A DNA stretch of 64,000 bases from Ziziphus jujuba (taxonomy: Eukaryota; Streptophyta; Magnoliopsida; Rosales; Rhamnaceae): contig NC_083387.1 of NCBI RefSeq assembly GCF_031755915.1, forward strand, positions 4,430,501 through 4,494,500. The letters are read 5' to 3'. The translations under genes and the position numbers were made by a program. Below are positions 61,101 to 64,000 of the stretch, one piece after another. The notes under the pieces were generated by a model, which saw nothing but the letters and a program-made list of their open reading frames with translations, did not search any database and was not told where the DNA came from. Position 1 is the first letter of the stretch, and each line of letters starts with the position of its first letter.

Positions 61101-61700
61101 AAGTGGGATATGCTTGAAAACCGTTCCCTAGAAGAGAAATTACTGGTTTTAGTCAATCCGACCGGAGTACTTCCAGTCCATGCAACTGATCATGAAGATT
61201 TCTTTCCTATATGCTTCCCTCATTCTGGAACAAATTTGGAAATTAAGGAATCATGTTCTTTTTGAAAACAAAGTTTTTTGTCTGAATGATTTTATGTTAA
61301 GGCTGAAACTCATATTTCAAGAAGTGAAACTTGCAGCCAATTGTTGTTCAGGCAACCACAGAATAATCCACAGCAGGCAAACAAGGAGGAAACCACCCTT
61401 ACAGTGTATCAAAATCAATACAGATGCAGCAATAAGGGACGGGTCAAGCATGACTGCAGTTATAGCAAGAGACCAGCAGGGCAAATTATTAAAAATCAAG
61501 GCAGTCAATTGTCAATCAGGTATTCCAGAAGTGGCTGAAGCTTTTAGAGTGCTACAGGGATTAATATTAGCAAAAGAAGAAGGCTGGAATAAAATTTGGT
61601 GCAAATCAGATGCAAGGAACATCATTCAAGGCTTAACCAATCCCGATTCTAAGTCACACCACTGGACAACGGCAGGAATCATTTTTGACATTTAATGTTT
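58160..61700 (+). pseudogene. LINE ORF2 (endonuclease, reverse transcriptase, RNase H), broken and internally inverted
   Basis: The endonuclease begins at MNIIS.NCRGFG with Trp-to-stop (58378 on). It continues with WVCMGDLNDV, FTWCNRRWGKANIRECIDRVL and GSDHLPIQL. Reverse transcriptase follows with LVPKIQ, FNHLRPISLCNTVYK, GFKIDMVKAYNRVD and HLMFADDILLFCR (about 60388). From there to about 60985 the sequence is inverted: the minus strand encodes the thumb region (NIPAVKEQQQ, WTGQKVNLSKSG, SWSRICRPKATGGLGIRRL). After it the plus strand resumes with a zf-RVT module (GCGCQETNNHLFFHC) and RNase H (CIKINTDAAIRDGS, KSDARNIIQGL). Many stops are present. Confidence 0.85.
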
Positions 61701-62023
61701 AAAGAAAGAGTTTCGGGAAGTTCATTTAGTCTGTATCCCTAGGAGGAAAATGACCTAGCTGATTATGTCTGTAGCTGGTGTATAAAGCATAACATTACTG
61801 ATATTTTGTCTCAAAGCTCCCTCCCTAGCAGTTTTTCTGCCTTTGTAACCCAGGAGGAATGTGGCCGGTAGCCACTTCGCTGCGCTTATCCGTTTTTTGT
61901 GGGTTCTTTTGCTTATAAAAACTTTCTTTTAAGCAAAAAAAGAAAAGAAAAAGAAACTTCATTATAGCTTATTTTTATTTAGAAACATCGCACAAAACGC
62001 AGACCATTATTAATCTTCAGACT

Positions 62024-62031
62024 TATAAATA
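62024..62031 (+). promoter_or_regulatory. TATA box of CYP94A copy 3
   Basis: Tataaata lies 125 bp before the start codon. Only about 75 bp of CYP94A-type upstream sequence lies between it and the LINE tail. Confidence 0.75.
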
Positions 62032-62148
62032 CCTGCCTTTTACCAAAGTCACCTCCAACCCATATCCACTTCTAATTTCCAACCAAGACGTACGGACACA
62101 CACAGAGACCAAATTAAAGCAATCCCAACCTGCCTTCCAGTGATTACC

Positions 62149-63678
62149 ATGAATATGCCTCCTCAACTTTTAGTATCCTCATTCCTTTTCATTCTTCCAT
62201 TGCTCTTCCTCTTCGTCTTCACCAAGAAAAAGAACAAGTCATCTCCCGATTCAACCAAACAACAGCTCCCAAAGTCATACCCATTAGTCGGTCATTACTT
62301 CTCCATCTCACCCAACCAGCACCGCCGCAACCAATACACCACCGAGGTTCTCCAGATCTCTCCGGCCGCCACCTTCGTCTTCCGCCTATTATTCGGCGCC
62401 CGCCGGATCATAACGGCCAACCCCTCCGTGGTCCAGCATATTCTCAAGACCAACTTCTCCATCTACCAAAAGGGCGATTCCTTTAGAATTCCCCTAACCG
62501 ACTTCCTCGGCGAAGGCATCTTCAACGCCGACGGCGACAACTGGAAGTTTCAGAGACAGGTCGCCAGCCACGAATTCAACACGAAATCGCTCCGGAAATT
62601 CGTCGAGACGGTTGTGGAAACCGAGCTCTCCGATCGTCTGCTTCCGATTCTTTCGGAAGCCGCGTCTGATAATTCCGTCCTCGATTTCCAAGACATACTA
62701 CAGCGGTTCGCTTTCGATAACATTTGCAAGCTCGCTTTCGGATTCGACCCCGCTTACTTATCACCATCTCTTCCGGATGCGAAATTCGCTCTGGCTTTCG
62801 ACGATGCCGTTTCGATTAGCAGCCAAAGGAGTTCATCCTTCGTCCCATGGGTTTGGAAAATCAAGAAGATTTTCGGCATCGGATCGGAAAAGCAGCTTGC
62901 TCAATCGATTTCGGAAGTCCGAGATTTCGCCACCCACATTGTCCGAGAAAAGAAAAAGGAACTCGCCGAGAAAAGCTCTGTCGATTCCGTCGATCTGCTG
63001 TCTCGGTTCTTGAGCTCTGGCCTTTCCGACGAGAAATTCGTCATGGACATAGTCATCAGCTTCATACTGGCAGGGAAGGACACAACCTCGGCGGCTCTCA
63101 CGTGGTTTTTCTGGCTCGTGGCTGTCAATCCACATGTAGAGAAGCAAATTCTGAAAGAAATCAACGACCAGTCAGAGACTTCAGTTTACAGCGAAGTGAA
63201 AGAAATGGTATACACTCAGGCCGCATTGTGCGAGAGCATGCGGCTCTATCCTCCGGTTCCTGCGGATACTAAAGAGGCGGTGGGGGATGACGTATTGCCA
63301 GATGGAACGGTGGTGAAGAAGGGAGACAAGGTGACGTACCATCCGTACGCAATGGGGAGGATGGAGAATATATGGGGAAAAGATTGGGCGGAGTACAGAC
63401 CCGAACGGTGGCTGGAATGGAACGAGGAGAGTAAGAAGTGGAGCTTAGTGATGAGGGACTCCTACAGTTACCCTGTGTTCCAGGCAGGGCCAAGGATATG
63501 TTTGGGAAAAGAAATGGCATTCTTGCAGATGAAAAGGGTGGTAGCCGGGGTTCTGCGCCGGTTCCGGGTCGTGCCGGCGATGGCGGAAGGGACTGAGCCA
63601 GTGTTCATTTCTCACTTGACTTCCAAAATGAAAGGTGGGTTTCCGGTGACGTTTGTGGAAAGGGGTGGAACAGAGTAA
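62149..63678 (+). CDS. CYP94A: cytochrome P450, CYP94A-type fatty acid hydroxylase, copy 3
   Basis: Intronless, 509 residues, aligned with copy 1 end to end without gaps and about 95 percent identical by eye. Anchor helix, AGKDTTSA, ESMRLYPP, PERW and FQAGPRICLG with the heme Cys at 451 are intact. Differences from copy 1 include NADGDNW-flanking Glu for Asp, RSSSF for RNISS near residue 228, Leu for His in SGLSDEKF, Met for Thr in FVMD and Thr for Arg near the C-terminus. The ATG used is the first after the in-frame valine codon at 62140. Its distal upstream region was replaced by a LINE, so expression may differ from copy 1. Confidence 0.93.
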   Translation: MNMPPQLLVSSFLFILPLLFLFVFTKKKNKSSPDSTKQQLPKSYPLVGHYFSISPNQHRRNQYTTEVLQISPAATFVFRLLFGARRIITANPSVVQHILKTNFSIYQKGDSFRIPLTDFLGEGIFNADGDNWKFQRQVASHEFNTKSLRKFVETVVETELSDRLLPILSEAASDNSVLDFQDILQRFAFDNICKLAFGFDPAYLSPSLPDAKFALAFDDAVSISSQRSSSFVPWVWKIKKIFGIGSEKQLAQSISEVRDFATHIVREKKKELAEKSSVDSVDLLSRFLSSGLSDEKFVMDIVISFILAGKDTTSAALTWFFWLVAVNPHVEKQILKEINDQSETSVYSEVKEMVYTQAALCESMRLYPPVPADTKEAVGDDVLPDGTVVKKGDKVTYHPYAMGRMENIWGKDWAEYRPERWLEWNEESKKWSLVMRDSYSYPVFQAGPRICLGKEMAFLQMKRVVAGVLRRFRVVPAMAEGTEPVFISHLTSKMKGGFPVTFVERGGTE

Positions 63679-64000
63679 TGCAAAGAAGAACAAGTTTGTG
63701 GCAAGAAGGTTGAAAGGAGAGTATCTTTGGCTGTTAAAGTTAATATTATGTTTTGTTTATTTGGTTAGGCGTTGGAATTTAAGATAATTTTTTGAGGTTT
63801 TGTTTTAAGTAGGATATATTATATATGTTGTTAGATATATATATATATATATATGTTTTTTTTTTTTGGGGGGGGGAGGAGGGGGAGAAGAGATATGTGT
63901 TGTAACTTTGTTGTAACTTGTATGTGACTTTAATTTTCAATGTTACAAAAAATACGAGTAAAGATCCAAGTGAATGAACATGATTATTGTCCTCTCTACT
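63679..64000 (+). other. 3' UTR and downstream region of CYP94A copy 3
   Basis: It matches the downstream regions of copies 1 and 2, including gcaaagaagaacaagttt and ttgttgtaacttgtatgtgac, with a (TA)n tract and a G-rich patch near 63868-63890. No gene starts before the window ends. Confidence 0.75.

Larger units (their letters stand above)
45735..61945 (+). mobile_element. L1-type LINE retrotransposon, interrupted by a nested insertion of about 10.8 kb
   Basis: ORF1 lies at 45847-47289 and ORF2 at about 58380-61700, with an A-rich tail at about 61930-61945. Unit 3 spacer lies on the left and the CYP94A promoter (aaacttcattatagc) on the right. The nested interval is roughly 47290-58120. Both ORFs contain stops. 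No clear target duplication could be found. Confidence 0.8.

Overview
This is a nuclear plant window from a eudicot; the protein styles suggest a woody rosid, but that is only an impression. The evidence is multi-exon genes with GT..AG introns, an AT-rich background with many (TA)n and poly-A tracts, a plant-type U1 snRNA gene with an upstream sequence element, a CYP94A P450 family, and heavy loading with Copia, LINE, MULE, hAT and MITE elements.

Left part (1-19.4 kb), gene-rich. A decayed MUSTANG/Mutator-type transposase-derived gene lies on the minus strand (3.2-5.1 kb). Two minus-strand host genes follow: a PfkB-family sugar kinase with 5 coding exons (6.7-10.1 kb) and the P-loop iron-sulfur carrier INDH/NUBPL with 8 coding exons (11.5-14.6 kb). 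A U1 snRNA gene starts at 14832 on the plus strand, head-to-head with INDH. Next is a myosin-binding (GTD-binding/DUF593) protein gene on the plus strand (16.4-19.2 kb).

Right part (19.2-64 kb), a three-unit segmental duplication. Each unit runs from sequence around or below the 3' end of the myosin-binding gene, through a shared spacer, to an intronless CYP94A-type P450. Unit 1 begins at 19180, unit 2 at about 36409 and unit 3 at about 43565. P450 copies 1 (33036-34565) and 3 (62149-63678) are intact. Copy 2 (40700-42573) is a pseudogene with five stop codons and a 339-bp solo LTR. Each unit also carries an extra, start-codon-less copy of the P450 promoter/5' leader upstream of the real one.

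The units have been expanded by insertions. Unit 1 holds a 7.26-kb Copia retrotransposon (23556-30817), a 5'-truncated LINE end and a 1.1-kb hAT-like element. Unit 2 holds an AT-rich element with a Tourist-like MITE inside it, and a small fold-back MITE. Unit 3 is split between its spacer and its P450 by a LINE (45.7-61.9 kb). That LINE is itself interrupted by about 10.8 kb containing a captured host exon (TMEM161-like), a 255-bp palindromic tandem array with an inverted first unit, a MULE transposase 3' end and a 2.97-kb solo LTR.

The active content is therefore four single-copy host genes (kinase, INDH, U1, myosin-binding protein) and two functional CYP94A paralogues likely to oxidise fatty acids. 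Most of the remaining sequence is transposon-derived or AT-rich spacer.
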